Shown in pieces: positions 1 to 11,666 of a stretch of 64,000 nucleotides of DNA. The notes under the pieces are model-generated. The model did no database searches and was not told where the DNA came from. It saw only the letters and a program-made list of their open reading frames with translations. How positions within the stretch are numbered: position 1 is the stretch's first letter; each line of letters opens with the position of its first letter. The position numbers and the translations under genes are program-made. This stretch comes from Parasitella parasitica (lineage: Eukaryota > Mucoromycota > Mucoromycetes > Mucorales > Mucoraceae), in contig MU619266.1 of assembly GCA_025201805.1 (NCBI GenBank), positions 1 through 64,000 on the forward strand, read 5' to 3'.

Positions 1-1472
1 CTGCTGCTGCTGTTGCTGTCTTGGATTTCTGTCCCTTTCCGCTTGCTACATACATTCCGAGTTAGGACATTATGACTTCTTTGAAAACCAGACGACCCCT
101 ACCTCTCTTTTCAGTACTTGCTCATATGTATCGATTCTCACTTGGCACATATCTGCTGCCTCATGCTTCCCTTTCTCTTCATACTTGGCTTTTAGCTTCT
201 TTTCATCAGAAAACAGCTTTCGTCTTCCATTTCTTGTCTTGTTCAGCACTGAAATTTCTGCCATTGGGATACTGCAATTTGTCACTTTCTGTTTGCCTTT
301 ATGGTTTTTTCGAAGCTTGGTCGATTCTCTTTCAGTCTTCTTCGCCTTGATAGCATGGTCTTGATTAGGAGATAAATGGATCAACAGCAAGAAGTTCAAG
401 AGCTTTCTAAGTAGCTTGTTGACAATAGTATTTTCGGACCACATAATACGAAGATTCGTGTAATACTGTTGGCGAGCCATCTTCATAACGTGCGAGGACA
501 GATTTTGATGTGGGTTGGCTTCATCACGGCTCAAAACGTTTACAATTGCCTTGTGGAGAGGCGACTTTTCAAGGGTAGACTCTTCAATACTCACTTGACC
601 ATAGTATGTTGAGTGCATTTGTTCCAAGTGGGGTTCTAGAAGTAAGCATTGAACTCGTCATTCTGGAGAGAGCTGGGATCTAATGGCTTTGGTACAGTGA
701 TGTCTTTCTCTAAATACCCTTCTGGCAGTATTGACGCAATGCTGTTTCCACCATCGTAGACAAGTTCAATGTTGCCATCATTAGATTCAAATGTATACTC
801 AGCAAACAACAGAGCGACTTTGAGAACCTGCTTGCTAAAGTCAGAGGTATAATTAGATACTTGCTCCATGGTATCACCGATTGTATTGATGAATAACGAC
901 CTGATGTCGTTTGGCAAATCGTCTCTGAGCACTTGACTCAAAGAAATTGAGCATGCGCGAAATTGCTCAGCGTCATCTTGAGTCGCTCCATCATTGTCTT
1001 CATCGTCACTATCTTCACTGTCTTTATCATCATTGCTACCATCATTCTTTTCTGGTAAATCCAAAAGAGACTGGAAGTTCTTCTCCACAAATTCTGTCCA
1101 GTACTCATAATTCTTCTTTGGGCTTCCAGCCTTTTTATTCTGTGTATACACAGTGCTTAACATCGTTGTGATTTTTCCTGGACTCTTGATTTTTGCTTCT
1201 GCTTCTTGCACTACGCCTTTAGGTATTCTAGTACTTTTCAATAAAGAGATATACAGCTCATCATAGTCTCCATTTTTCTTTCTGCAATGTACAATTGAGC
1301 GTAGAAGACAAATTCGAAATTGCAACTGCAGGGCATTCCAGTAATCCGTTTTCTCTTTGGATGTCTGGACTTTGCTTCGAAGCCCACTGGATGGTTTTAG
1401 AAACGAAGCTGGAGGATTGATAATAGTTAAGCCTGCAACGTAACATTCTAGCTGTCTTTTTTTGAACTTCAT
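1..1472 (-). pseudogene. Decayed mobile-element-type gene, possibly Fanzor/TnpB-like
   Basis: A 278-codon reading frame starts at the ATG 1472-1470 and ends at a TAG near 636. The coding sense resumes immediately in another frame (residues LEPHLEQM... from about 639 to 70), so a frameshift separates two halves of one protein. After the stop at 70-72 the same frame gives CPNSEC, a further stop, then ERDRNPR and a glutamine run to the window edge. The N-terminal half has INPPASFL and an acidic D/E stretch; the second half is basic. My recollection is that proteins like this occur in many copies in Mucorales genomes and end in a Cys-x-Cys zinc ribbon followed by an RDxNA motif, as in TnpB/Fanzor nucleases. 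CPNSEC plus RDRN could be that end, but this is inference. The gene is broken and also cut by the window edge. Confidence 0.55.
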
Positions 1473-2391
1473 GTTTAGCGGCAGATATACAATAAAGCTA
1501 AGAAAAGAAAACCTTCGAGTTTTGGATGGGATGTCGTGTTTGCAACCAGTTTTTACCTTTGTTGGTCCAGATTCTCAATTTATCAATCTACCGTGTCCCT
1601 AGCCTGCCAAAGCAATCGCTGACTTGTTTACAATGTTTGGATTATGTCTCGTTGCTGTCTTGTCTTTAGTCGTCGATTTTGCTGATGTAACTGAAAATAC
1701 ACTGCATTTAACAGAGAATTATGGTGAGACTTATGCATAACTTCTTGGTTATGATTGTTGTTGAGTGCATGCATCATGAAAGTAAATAGGCTGTTCAAGT
1801 GCTGATTTGTCCGCAAGACTCACGACTGATCTGAGATTTGTTCTTCTTCATCATTAATAGCAATAAGACGTCTTTTGCGAACATTAAAAGCGAATGACAT
1901 AGTTGGCACATTATTAACAAGCAAAATAATGGTTGATATGTATTGTTTTTTAATAGAATAAATCGAAAATGTGAAGGTTTATACATGATTTCTGCCTTCA
2001 GGGCTCTAATAATAACGAGATTTCGTGGCAAGTCAGGATTTAATTTTACTGTCTTAAATGTAGGGAAATATTCAGTTATTACCTTCTGAATTAGGAAGGT
2101 TTTCGACTTTTTTGCATTTTTAATTGAAGGAAATAAAATATTTTTATTTTTTTTAGCTTTGTATACTGTTGAATCTCCTAAAATAAATATTTAGATGAAT
2201 CATGGGTAATAATATAGGTTTACACTTCACAAGTCGAATAGTAAACCCCTTTGTTAGGATTCATATTATGCTAACTTTAGCTTAATAACATTGGGTATAA
2301 ATACATGCTATGTTTGTATCAATTCATGTAGGAAATTTTACTTTACTTTGAATTTTTGACATAACATGTATTTATTCCTTGTACACTAATA
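1473..2391. other. Intergenic, AT-rich, no supported gene
   Basis: Only short open frames without recognisable domains are present (for example minus-strand frames at 1628-1816 and 1795-2031). They may be further decay products of the neighbouring element. The stretch holds the first copy of a 66-base palindrome-headed repeat (2081-2146). Confidence 0.5.
2081..2146. repeat. Palindrome-headed dispersed repeat, copy A
   Basis: It starts with a near-perfect 20-base dyad (ACCTTCTGAATTAGGAAGGT) followed by a T-rich stretch, AATTGAAGG and AATAAAATATTTT. A second copy at 14175-14240 matches it over roughly 66 bases with about nine differences. No coding potential is seen. It could be the end of a MITE-like element or a conserved regulatory dyad. 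Confidence 0.7.
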
Positions 2392-4734
2392 TTATTCTAG
2401 CAGATCGGTAGAGTAGGGATTATTATTAATTTGATTAGGGATAACTCGATTGTTACTCGTGGCAGCATTATAACTCCAGTCATTGAATTGAGTCATCAAA
2501 TTTGGTTGTTGTTGTTGCTGCTGCTGCTGTTGCTGTAATTGGAATTGTTGTTGCTGAGGTACTGGTTGGCTCTTGATAGCGTCAGGTCTCTTTTGAAGAG
2601 CAGGAGAGGCTAGCAAATAACGAGGTTTATAATGATTAATAAAAGCAGTTGGGCTCTTGTGGTAAATAGAAGCAAGAGAGCCTATATGAAGCAACAGTTC
2701 GTCCAAGAAATTAGGGTCCAAATTATCACTTTCAGTTGTAATAGCTGGTTTGTCAGATAATACAACGGCCTTGGCTGCAGTAGGGTCTGTTGAAAGTAAA
2801 CGCCAATAAATATAACCACGATCGCGCAAATCAGGATTATCCACCTCTTCAGTAGCCCATTTTAGGACTTTGGGGACTAATTCTTGACCAACTGTGGGTC
2901 TTTGTACGAACAATTTAACCGTAGCCGTTAGTAACGCCAGCTGAACCTATACAATTTCCAAACTATGTAAGCAGCTGCAATATATATGTCATACAGAGGT
3001 GCTCACTTCGTAAGGCTCCTCCAAGAAGGTATACAAAAAGTCGTCCAACAATTGATCTGCATTTTCAATCCTATCTGCATACTGTCCGATAATCCAAATC
3101 ATAGAAGCCTTGGCTTCTGGCTCATCCAAATCATCCAAGTTCTCACAAAGCGTAGAGATGATACTTTCATATTGATTTGGGTATTTTCTGAAGATGTCTC
3201 TAATAACCACAATCGCTTCTTGAACAACATAGTTAACCTTGGTTTGAATCAGTTCCAACAATGCAGATATGCATTTGTCAGCTGCAGATTCGATCTTAAC
3301 AGCTAATCTACCGATGGCCCTGACGGCTTTTCTAACAAAATCGACGTCCACTTCAGCAGCGTATCTATATCAAGAATTTAAATATACGGTCCTGATTGCT
3401 CACACCTAGTCTTACTCTTTCAATTCATTTAAGACAATATCCACATTCTTGTCATTTGCCAGTCTGAAGATAATTTTCAGTTTACCCAGCTTGACACAAA
3501 TAGGATCATCATATTTGCAAAAAAAGACCTTGATGTCATTCTTGAGAATTTCGGGTCTTCTTTGAATGACGAGTTGAATGTTTCGCAATGCAACGTACTG
3601 AACCTCATATCCAGAGGCAAGCAAAGTAACTAATGGAGGCCCTAATTTACGACATAATTGATTGATCTCTTCCTCGTTACGCATATAATTCATCAGATAC
3701 ATCATCACTTTCGTTGCTGTTAAAACAACAGCAGAGTTGGCGTGTTGCAAACGAGGTGAAATACGCTCAGCAAGTGTTTCCGCATCTTCGGATTCTTGAG
3801 GGACATAGTACATGAGAGCTTCCAAAATGTATGTTTGGCCCCATCTAATATAACAACTGGTTTACTTTCCATCTTAAGGCAGGAACACAAAAAAGTACTC
3901 ACTCTGAGCATTCTCCCAAGGCAGATACAAGCTTGCTAGCTACTGAGTGATTCAATCTTAATTGAATACTATCGGAGCGTTCTGAAATTTCAGTTAATGC
4001 AGCAACAGCGTTTGCCACGACCTAACACACCAACAAATTTATTAATATTTATTCAGCTATCCTCCTGCCATCGCATAATACTTACGGTCGGGTTAGGATC
4101 AGCTAATAAGTCTCTCAACATGTCAACAAAATGCTCACTCTCTACAAGCACACGATCATACATATACAGCTTTGCAACACACGTGGCAGCCGTCTTTCTA
4201 ACATAGGGATCCTTATCTCTCAGACTGTGTCGCAGTGGGTCGACCAATACATCGACAATCTTCTCAACTTGAATATATCCCATTGTACGAATAGCCAAGG
4301 CACGAATTAGTGGATTGTGATCCTCGACATCCTATAATAAGCGTATGATCAATTTTCCAACATTCTAAAACACAATGTTTGCAGCTGCTGTTACTTTGAT
4401 AAACATTGATATAGCCATTACAGCCATATCAGGTTTTGTTCTTGCATAATTGATAATGTAGAGGTAAACCATCTTTTTGATTTCTAAGACTGGCACTTGC
4501 ATTACGTTCAAGATGTCGGGAAACAAAGGCGACATATCGTTGCCCATAGTCATGTTGGCTACAATCTTCTTCATAACCGTCTTTTTACGTTGGTGTTTTT
4601 GATCACGCTTCTCAGAAGTCAACTCTGCTCGAAGCTCCTGTATTTTACCTAACGAAATGCCTGTTAACCCAGTTGCATTTAGTGACAAATTACAGCAGAA
4701 GAATACCTCGTTGAAAGTACTTGGCATCAGACAT
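2392..4734 (-). CDS. AP-1 type clathrin adaptor beta subunit (beta-adaptin), earless
   Basis: Large beta subunit of a clathrin adaptor complex, acting in coat assembly and cargo sorting at the trans-Golgi/endosome (AP-1) or plasma membrane (AP-2). Seven exons: 4734-4707, 4648-4395, 4331-4086, 4021-3903, 3844-3416, 3364-3007 and 2946-2392, giving 662 residues. The start [10 protein letters not shown] is split by the first intron. The adaptin trunk is very conserved: [75 protein letters not shown] and [16 protein letters not shown]. After the trunk there is a polyglutamine run and an Asn-rich tail ending in STDLLE. No appendage (ear) domain follows, as in yeast Apl2 and unlike the mammalian subunit of about 950 residues. 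Whether it serves AP-1, AP-2 or both cannot be settled here. It lies 164 bases head to head with the TatD-type gene. Confidence 0.93.
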
Positions 4735-4898
4735 TGCTACGAGAGCTACAAAAAAGGAAGAAAAGGTACTCGAAAGGCCAGCACAAGGAGCCTCTTTACT
4801 AATCTAAATTAGGTAATGGTATTGGTTGCAAGTAATCTATTTTTGTCACCCCGTGCAGGCCGACTCGCTTTTTTCGCTTTTTGCTTAGTTGGCAGGAA

Positions 4899-6006
4899 AT
4901 GTGTCAATCAAGCGATATCAAAAATAAGTTTCTGGAGCATGGAGTACCTTCCACCAAGGAAGAATTTGAAGAATCACTGTTTGAAGACCTGTGTGATTCA
5001 CATTGCCACCCTCACGATGACTTGGAGGAATTGTCACGTATACCACAGCTTAAAACCGGGCATGTCACCGTTATGGGAGTCCGCCAAGACGACTGGGAAG
5101 CAGTGTCCAAAGTCGCTAGTTCATGCAACGCCGTATCTAGCAAGAAATGCATTCCATGCTTTGGTGAGTATATGCACTTGTCGTCTGCGTTTGATGTTGC
5201 ACTAGAAACTAAACCATCATGTAGGTATTCATCCTTGGTTTTCGCATTTTGTCATGACTCAAGATGCATCCACAAAAGAAGCAGACGACTATTACAATGG
5301 TATCCTCAAATCTCTCAACAAGGAAGAGCTAGCGGACATGGTCCGCGCGTTGGACAAGCCATTTGTCTTTGATGTATGGTACAGTAATTTGAGGCAACAC
5401 CTAGTCGACCATCCAGAGGCGTTAGTAGGCGAAATCGGCATAGACAGATCAGCACGGCTCTTGCCGGGTGGGGCAATTGACTGGCACGGTAAAAAGCCTA
5501 CCAGCATACAAACATCTATAGAACATCAACTGGCTATTTTTGACGCCCAATGCCAACTAGCACGAGAGCTCAATCGAGGCATCAGTGTGCATTGCGTACA
5601 AGGACAAGGTCATCTATTTACACATCTTAAATCAATATCAAGCCAATTCAGTGCTAGGCAACTCAAGAAGCTCAAAGTGATTCCAAACACACTTCGCATG
5701 TGCCTGCATTCGTATGGAGGAGCACCAGCCACAATCACACAATTTTTAGAGCTGAAAGGGTTTGAGATTTTTGTGTCGTTTTCCGTGGCCATCAACGCAA
5801 GGCTTACTCCTGCAAAAAAGCTGATAGAACTGATCAAAACTATACCAGAAGATCGCTTGTTAATCGAATCTGATTTAAATACGCCTTTGGGTATAGATGA
5901 ATGCATGGTCGAAATCACAAAAATTGTAGCAGAGGCTAGGGGATGGCCACTTAAACAAGTTGTAGAGATTACAAATAGAAATTGGAAAAGGTTTGTGAAT
6001 TTTTAA
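4899..6006 (+). CDS. TatD-family metal-dependent deoxyribonuclease (Scn1-like)
   Basis: Predicted TatD-type TIM-barrel hydrolase; family members are Mg-dependent 3'-5' DNases. Two exons, 4899-5163 and 5225-6006, give 348 residues. The split codon rebuilds C-F-G-I-H-P-W-F, the usual GIHPW block. Metal and active-site motifs visible in order are DSHCHPH (residues about 30-36), VGEIGID, ISVHCVQGQGH, LHSYGG and LLIESDLN. An upstream TTG in the same frame is not used because the first ATG is at 4899. Length fits the fungal branch that includes fission yeast Scn1 (named for interaction with Cut9) better than the bacterial enzymes of about 260 residues. It shares a short divergent promoter region (4735-4898) with the beta-adaptin gene. 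Confidence 0.92.
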
Positions 6007-6373
6007 GCAAATAAATCAATGTCATTGCTCTCTATATTGCAAATGCTGTACTGCATGTCTCGTGGGGAGCTTATTGCTACTTTGGAAGGGTTACCATTGG
6101 ATGGGTGTTCTTCAAGTTATTTAAATATAATCTAGTATCAACATCAACAGTATCTTTAATATAAACAGATTTAGCCTTGGTTTTTATATGTATACTTGGC
6201 ATGAGAGGAAGGAGATCTGTCGCCTCTGCTTTTAAAAAAGAGGTGATGACGCACTGTTGACAAAAATTTGCAAAATTTCTCCTATTTGAAAAAACATCCC
6301 TTTCTCTTCTTGTTTCTTTTTTCTTCCTGTTCCGTATTTATTTTAAATTTCATTATTATTATACAGCAACAAT
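6007..6373. other. Intergenic, upstream of the SR-type gene
   Basis: There is no supported gene. The last 60 bases before the ATG are strongly pyrimidine-rich (ctcttcttgtttc...), typical of fungal 5' leaders. Confidence 0.5.
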
Positions 6374-7419
6374 ATGAGTGAAATTGACAATACAGGTAGG
6401 TTGTAAAGCTTGGCAGAGAGTCTCGGAGAGACTAAATGCTGCATCTCCTCTAGTTGATCAACGCGTTTCAGATGAAAGAGGACGTCGCTCTCGCAGCCGC
6501 TCAAGATCACGCTCTCCTGGCCGTGATCACAGTGACCACAGATATAGAAGCCGCTCTCGCTCAAGAGAACCAATGTAAGCAGTTCAGCCATTTTTTCACC
6601 TAAAGCACACTATCACAAAAGCACACAATCACACACATATACACCCTTCAGTATTCTACAGAGACATTTACAATGTTTATTTTTTAATCCAAACAACATG
6701 AATATTCACAATGCATAATAATAGTCGTGAAGAGGAAGACATCAATCCTGGTGACAATCTGTTTATTACCGGTCTTTCTATTAGAACTAATGGCGCTGAT
6801 CTGGAAGAACTTTTTATTAAATACGGCAAGGTAAGCTTAACAAGCCATCGGATTGTCTACCGCCCGCGTTAAGCAGAATACACGATTCAGGTCATCAAGG
6901 CTGAAATCATGTTTGATCCTCACACTCGTGAGTCTCGTGGCTTTGGATTTATTCGCATGCAAAATCCTGACGATGCTGAAAGAGCCATCGCTGGTATCAG
7001 TGGAACTGAAGTAGACGGCCGTGTAGTTACAGTTGAGAAAGCCAAAAGATCCAGACCTCGAACACCCACTCCTGGACGTTATTATGGCCCTCCCAAACGT
7101 GGTGGCGGAGCAGGACGTAAGCTTGAATGAATTTTTGTTTGATTGTTTGAATTAATTTTTTGCTTTTTTGATAGCAAGAGGTGATAGAAGAGAGGGTGGT
7201 AGACCTCCTCGCGGTGAACCTAGATATGATCGCTACTACGAAAGATCGTACATGGATCGTTATGACCCTCCTAGATATGAACGTTATGAGAGAGACCGCT
7301 ATGATCGTTATGACAGATACGACCGCTTCGATCGTTACGACCGCTACGATCGTTATGACCGTCGTCCTCCACCACCAAGATATGATCCTTACCCTCCTCG
7401 TACAAGATCACCTTATTAA
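6374..7419 (+). CDS. SR-type splicing regulator with one RRM (Tra2-like)
   Basis: Predicted nuclear RNA-binding protein of the Transformer-2/SR class, acting in splice-site choice. Five exons, 6374-6395, 6454-6574, 6725-6830, 6891-7116 and 7175-7419, give 239 residues. A short N-terminal Arg/Ser segment (RGRRSRSRSRSRS, RSRSRSREP) precedes a single RRM at about 55-135 with RNP2 LFITGL and RNP1 RGFGFIRM, cleanly joined across an exon border at YGK/VIKAE. The tail is an Asp-Arg-Tyr repeat (DRYDRYDRYDRFDRYDRYD) followed by prolines. Intron 2 (6575-6724) is 150 bases, over twice the local norm, and contains an ATG at 6711 in frame with exon 3; starting there would skip the RS segment. The acceptor at 6723-6724 is inferred from phase. 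Confidence 0.86.
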
Positions 7420-8212
7420 AGACTATATACTACTAAACGGTACTACTACATTTGATATAAAGCAATTCAATTTTTCACTATCGGTCAAACAAAAATACAA
7501 TTCAACGATTAAAAAAAAACCTTTTAAAATTACATAAATAATCAGTTCACTCGCAATTTGTCAGTCTACTACAGCTGCAGACCAAGACCTGGTACTTGAT
7601 GCGTTTTATGTTTGTGATGTTCCATATACACATGTCACAATAGACATCGTTGATGAAACAGTTTACAACCTGCGACTGATTACAGTTTGACACATTCACA
7701 GACACAAACCGAACCATCTTTTGTTCATCCTCTTAACTAAGCATATATACAGCATATTCCAGACATTCAATCACCACACGTCTAGCTAAAACGCGTCGAT
7801 TACGCAAAAAATTATTTCAATCTGGCAAAAACGGCATTATTTTTTAGAACCTTCTGTGGCATAATTAATAAATAGAATCATTGATGTCTATTAAAGCTGG
7901 AAATCTTTGATTTCATGTAATCCCAGGTACAGATGTGAAAATGTGTAGCAATGACCGAAAAAAAAATACAAATAACACCCGTTTGACGAAAAGGCCATTG
8001 CTATGGATTTTACTAATTTAGCATGTCTTTTGAAACTGTTTATAGAATTCATCTTTAACTTGAGTCATACTATACGAGAACAAGGTAATATTGCCAGGGG
8101 AGTTTTTTCGACTGCCCATACACGCACACAAAATAAGCGATGTTATCATCTACTGATTGGAGAACTCGCTCTACTTCTTTCTCTTCTTTATTGTAAATAT
8201 CTGTAAAATAGT
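7420..8212. other. Intergenic, no supported gene
   Basis: AT-rich sequence between two plus-strand genes. The small open frames here (8003-8206 plus, 8070-8294 minus) show no family features. Confidence 0.5.
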
Positions 8213-9717
8213 ATGACCACAGCCAAGGGTAATCCACACCGACCTTACTATACACCAGGTCTTCATCATCATAACTATACCTCGTTACCTTCAAATGACT
8301 CTATTCCACGTTTACTGCTGGAGGAGCCAGACCATGCTCAGTTCAAGAGCTTAACTACTCGATGCACTAGTTTTGCCCTGCTAAAATACTTTGTTACCAT
8401 GCTCACAAGCCCATTTGAAGTGGGCACAACACTCTTGCAAGTACAGTATTCCCCACATGAAGGTGTTGAGGTGTTGGGATTACCACTTGTCGATTCCAGT
8501 TCTCGATTCTCTTCTTCTGTAAGCCAATCATCGTTTGGAAATATATTTTGCACTAACGCACTCCTTTACAGATGCATCAGTTTGACGCTGATAGCGATTC
8601 AGAGGATGATGGATTCTATCGACGACCAGAAGATAGAACATCAATTGACACAATTCGCATCAGAAATGATAGCAATTCACTGTCGTCAGTCAGTGTTTTT
8701 GATGATAAGAATAGACCCATTTATCAAATGGCACCAATGGGAAGTGGGGGTGTATTAGATATCCTTAGTTCTATTGTCAAACAGCCAACAGAAGGATGGA
8801 AATCACTGTTCAAAGGTTAGCTTCTGGCAAACAAAACATGGTATTGACGACTGATTTCATTGTGTTTCTTAGGCCAAAGAGTTACTTGGGTATACGAGAT
8901 GCTTCGCACCTTGTTAAGGCCCACTTTAGAAAGCTCTTTAAATGATCTGTTTGGTCTTTATGATGACACAATTCCACTTTTACATTTGGATAGTGTCACT
9001 CCCAACATTACAACCATGCTTGCGTCGCATCTTGTAGTCGGCGTGTTATTGAGTCCTCTTGAGATTGCTAGGACCAGATTAGTAGTGCAATCAGCTTCTC
9101 CTCTTTGCGTCAAGTACAATGGACCTCTTCATGCTCTGCGCACCATGTTTGCCGAAGAAGGTGGCATTCGTGGCGTGTATATGTCGAAAAACCTGCTTCC
9201 TACGCTCTTTTTACATTTAATCACACCGTTAATATCTTGCAGCTCGCCGTTATTGATTGCTCGCCTTTTGCGTATATCAGCCACCGATTCGCCCATCTTA
9301 TACGGCGCCGCAGAACTGACGTTGTCTACTGTAGGCCTGCTGATCTTGTTGCCATTAGAAACTATCCGCAAACGATTGCATTGCCAAGTGCCAGGAGAAT
9401 TCAAATCAACTGTAGCTCTTAGACCTCAGCCTTATCGAGGTGTTTTGGATGCATTGTATAAAATTATGAAGGAGGAAGGCACTCGTCATAAGAGAGGCGC
9501 TGATGGCAAACATAAGAAAGCTAAGCATTGGATGGACGACAATGCTTCATCGGATAGCGATGCAGATCTCTTCCCTCCACCTCAAGCAACCAGTGCCAAA
9601 ACTGTTACAAGCGCATGGGGTATTCGTGGTCTCTACAGAGGTTTCAGCATGCAGATTTCCGCTAATGTGATGCTGTTTGTATTTCAAACCATGAATGGTC
9701 TTGATGGTAGAGACTAG
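8213..9717 (+). CDS. UGO1: Ugo1-like mitochondrial carrier-fold protein (mitochondrial fusion)
   Basis: Likely a mitochondrial outer-membrane carrier-fold protein of the Ugo1 group, which links outer and inner membrane fusion machinery in yeast. Three exons, 8213-8518, 8572-8815 and 8873-9717, give 464 residues. Three degenerate carrier signatures are visible: SPFEVGTTLLQVQ, SPLEIARTRLVVQ and LPLETIRKRLHCQ. The first two repeats are separated by an acidic linker (DADSDSEDDG) and the third is followed by a charged insert (KRGADGKHKKAKHW). The irregular signatures and acidic insert argue against an ordinary metabolite transporter; an SLC25A46-type name is the alternative. Confidence 0.75.
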
Positions 9718-9846
9718 AACATTTACCATCTGTAGTTAATAAAGCTCAGATAATGCCTGCGATTTTTCAGGCTCAACGAGCCATTTATTCTGTTTGCATA
9801 CATGCGTAGAAAATCCCTCTTTTACACCCGAATTAGTCTTAGAGAT

Positions 9847-11666
9847 ATGAAATTTAGCTTGGCGTGTATATTGACTATCACTACAGCCGTATCTTTAACT
9901 CGCTGTGGTAGCTTCCAACAACATGTTCTTCAAGATAAGACTATCCCCATAGTAAAATCTGTTGCCATCATTGGTAAGTCGTCTCTATACATTTATCATA
10001 CACAGCTGGTAATCAACCAGATCATTACATGTAGGTGGTGGAGCAGCTGGTACATCTACCGCTTTTTGGTTGAGCAATGTGTTTCCTTCAGGAGGCAGTG
10101 TGCAAGTTACTAGTACGATTTTTGAGCGTAATAGCTATCTTGGTGGCCGAAGCACAGCTGTGCCCATAAAAGGCGATTACTCTCTTGGTACCATTGAACT
10201 GGGAGCATCTATCTTTGTTGAAGCAAACAAAAATCTCATGAAGGCTACAAAGATTTTTGGGCTAAACAGAACCAAACTGACATCTTTGAAAGAGGAAGTA
10301 ACTACTAAAAATCGCCCTGGTCTAGGAGTCTGGAATGGTCAAGAGTTTATATTTGAAGAATCAGGCAGCTACTGGGATAGCATGAAAGCATTATGGCGAT
10401 ATGGTTTAACGCCCCTCAAGGTAGGAAAATTTTGTTTTGCTCACATATATTGCGCCCTATGGATCATATGACCAATATACTCAAATGTATACAGTTTCAA
10501 CGGAAACAAAAAGAGGTTGCAAAACGTTTTATGGATTTATACGACATAGATCATGGCTTTGAGGATATTTCGGAGATTGTGAAAAGTCTCGATTATCAAA
10601 GTTTACTGAATATGACAGCAGAAGAATATTTGAAAGAACTAAGAATCAATGAACGCTTTTCGCAAGAGATATTGCAGACTGCGACAAGAGGAAACTATTG
10701 TCAAGATTTGAATGCGCTTCATGCATTAGCTGTGATGGTTTCTATGGAAGCAGGACATGGAACATGGGCTGTTGAATCAGGAAACTACAACATATTTGAG
10801 GAATTTGCTCGTCGGTCTCAGGCAGCCATCCAACTACAGACCAAAGTAATTGCTATTAACAACATCACCGAGATTGATACAAACGGTATTGCTGTGCAAA
10901 GATATGTTGTGGAAACGCTGGATGGAACAACCCAAGTATTTGATGAAGTTGTGCTTGCTGTTCCTATCAAATTCTCGGGCATTCATGTGCTTCCGTTTTC
11001 AACAAAGCAGGAAGAAAGACCGTATCATGCTGTCTATGTAACTTTGATTGCTGGACATCCAGACCCAAGATATTTTGGTAGAACACTAGAGAATATGCCT
11101 ACTTTTGTAGTCTCAACCGGTGCGCCATTAGGTAGGTTTATAAAAGCAGACCTTTCAATGTTTTAGTGTTGACTGGGTGTCTGCCAGTCGATAAATTTGA
11201 AAATGGACAAGCGCCGTTCAATACGTTCTCGGTTCATCGTTTCCTGGAGAATGGAGAGAGTGTCGCCAAGATATTTTCTCCCCGAGAGCTGAAGGATGAA
11301 TTCCTCGACAAACTCTTTCTCAACAGAAGTTGGACATTTAGGAAGGGTTGGCATGCTTATCCTGAGTTAGAGCCAGTCGCTAAAAATCAAGCATTTCCCT
11401 CTTTTATCCTTAAGGCTAGCGAGGAGGATGAATCCGGAATCATATACACTGGAGCCTTTGAAAACTTTATTTCTGTAAGTCTGCGCTGATTTTTATTTTT
11501 TAATTAGAACGTCTAATGCGAATTGTAGACGATGGAAACGCAAACTATCGCAGGTAAAAATGCAGCAAGGTTGTTATACGGTAAATGGTGCAATTCCAAA
11601 TTAGGATTCAATAGGAATTGTCCAGAGTTTGGCGATGGTTGGGGCATTTACGGATTAACTAAATAA
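9847..11666 (+). CDS. Prenylcysteine oxidase/lyase (PCYOX1-like)
   Basis: FAD-dependent thioether oxidase that degrades prenylcysteines released from prenylated proteins, expected in the secretory or vacuolar lumen. A signal peptide opens the protein (MKFSLACILTITTAVSLT); an in-frame ATG at 9802 would add 15 residues. The FAD dinucleotide motif is rebuilt across intron 1 as IIGGGAAGTSTAFWL. GRSTAV and the GAAS-like IELGASIF block follow, and the C-terminal motif is YTGAFENFIS...TMETQTIAGKNAARLL. Exons are 9847-9973, 10035-10420, 10495 to 11119 or 11131, 11167-11474 and 11529-11666, giving 527 or 531 residues. The fourth junction is odd: it needs an intron of only 47 bases (donor GTGCGC) or 35 bases (donor GTAGGT). 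The 47-base choice gives STVLTG, which looks more like the family. The 3' end overlaps the convergent hydrolase gene by 19 bases. Confidence 0.86.

Noticed and set aside
7250..7370. Regular repeats that could suggest a CRISPR-like or satellite array
   Set aside because: They encode the Asp-Arg-Tyr tail of the RRM protein, in frame, with no spacers.
8003..8294. Open frames on both strands upstream of the Ugo1-like gene
   Set aside because: Short, overlapping, and they run into the leader of the real gene.
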